A stretch of 6,601 nt of DNA. Source: Planctomycetota bacterium (GTDB taxonomy: Bacteria > Planctomycetota > Phycisphaerae > Phycisphaerales > SM1A02). Shown here in pieces: positions 6,574-6,601 of the stretch (position 1 is its first letter; each line of letters starts with the position of its first letter). The notes under the pieces are model-generated. The model saw only the letters and a list, made by a program, of their open reading frames with translations, searched no databases and was not told the origin of the DNA. The translations under genes were made by a program, and so were the position numbers. The stretch covers positions 1 through 6,601 of the forward strand of contig QWPU01000180.1 of the NCBI GenBank assembly GCA_003671065.1, read 5' to 3'.

Positions 6574-6601
6574 GTGTCTGCACTTAGCCCATGCATCGCG
6601 C
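6574..6601 (+). CDS. Possible start of a downstream gene (partial)
   Basis: A GTG at 6574 lies nine bases after the ATPase stop and is preceded by AGGGG (6563-6567) at six-base spacing. The frame stays open to the window edge and begins (M)SALSPCIA. Spacing and SD fit a next operon member, but nine codons cannot identify a product. An ATG at 6591 in another frame lacks an SD and is less likely. Confidence 0.3.

Noticed and set aside
6565..6601. Intrinsic terminator after the ATPase
   Set aside because: Only a weak GGGC/GCCC pairing (6565-6568 with 6587-6590) with a long loop and no T-run. An SD and GTG occupy the same stretch, suggesting the operon continues.

Overview
The window is one tightly packed, rightward-transcribed gene cluster from a GC-rich bacterium. 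GC is in the high fifties to about 60 percent by eye, with abundant GCG/CGC codons. No RNA gene, taxon-specific gene or long spacer narrows the host further, so I do not name a phylum. Every gene I can support lies on the + strand, and no gene-free stretch exceeds about 45 bases.

Layout. (1) Bases 1-270 hold the 3' end of an unrecognised gene whose stop overlaps the next start (ATGA). (2) Bases 267-3200 encode a 977-residue DUF1156-family DNA amino-methyltransferase with an SAM motif (DPFAGGG) and a catalytic DPPYYD motif. (3) A 41-base spacer carries a small hairpin and a ribosome binding site. (4) Bases 3242-6564 hold a DUF499-type P-loop ATPase with an N-terminal Swt1-like HEPN domain (R-x4-H). 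This gene is split by a frameshift at about 5935-5960. (5) After its stop, a GTG-started frame at 6574 may begin a further gene that runs off the window.

Function. A DUF1156 methyltransferase next to a DUF499 ATPase is a pairing known from comparative genomics of bacterial and archaeal defence islands, with logic like DISARM or BREX: self-DNA is marked by methylation and an ATP-driven machine acts on unmarked DNA. The HEPN domain on the ATPase adds a possible RNase or toxin activity. The rest of the system (helicase, nuclease and so on) would lie outside the window.

The most striking observation is that both large genes carry an internal, spacer-free short tandem duplication. In the methyltransferase, 30 bp are duplicated in frame exactly over the family's signature motif (LHLWWARRP), with two synonymous differences between copies. 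In the ATPase, 26 bp are perfectly duplicated. Because 26 is not a multiple of three, the frame breaks; deleting one copy restores a continuous 1098-residue protein. The break also creates a GTGA stop/start overlap that could allow the C-terminal part to be made as a separate polypeptide. The ATPase lesion could be a reversible ON/OFF switch, inactivation of a self-toxic gene, a tolerated split, or an assembly error; the sequence alone does not decide.
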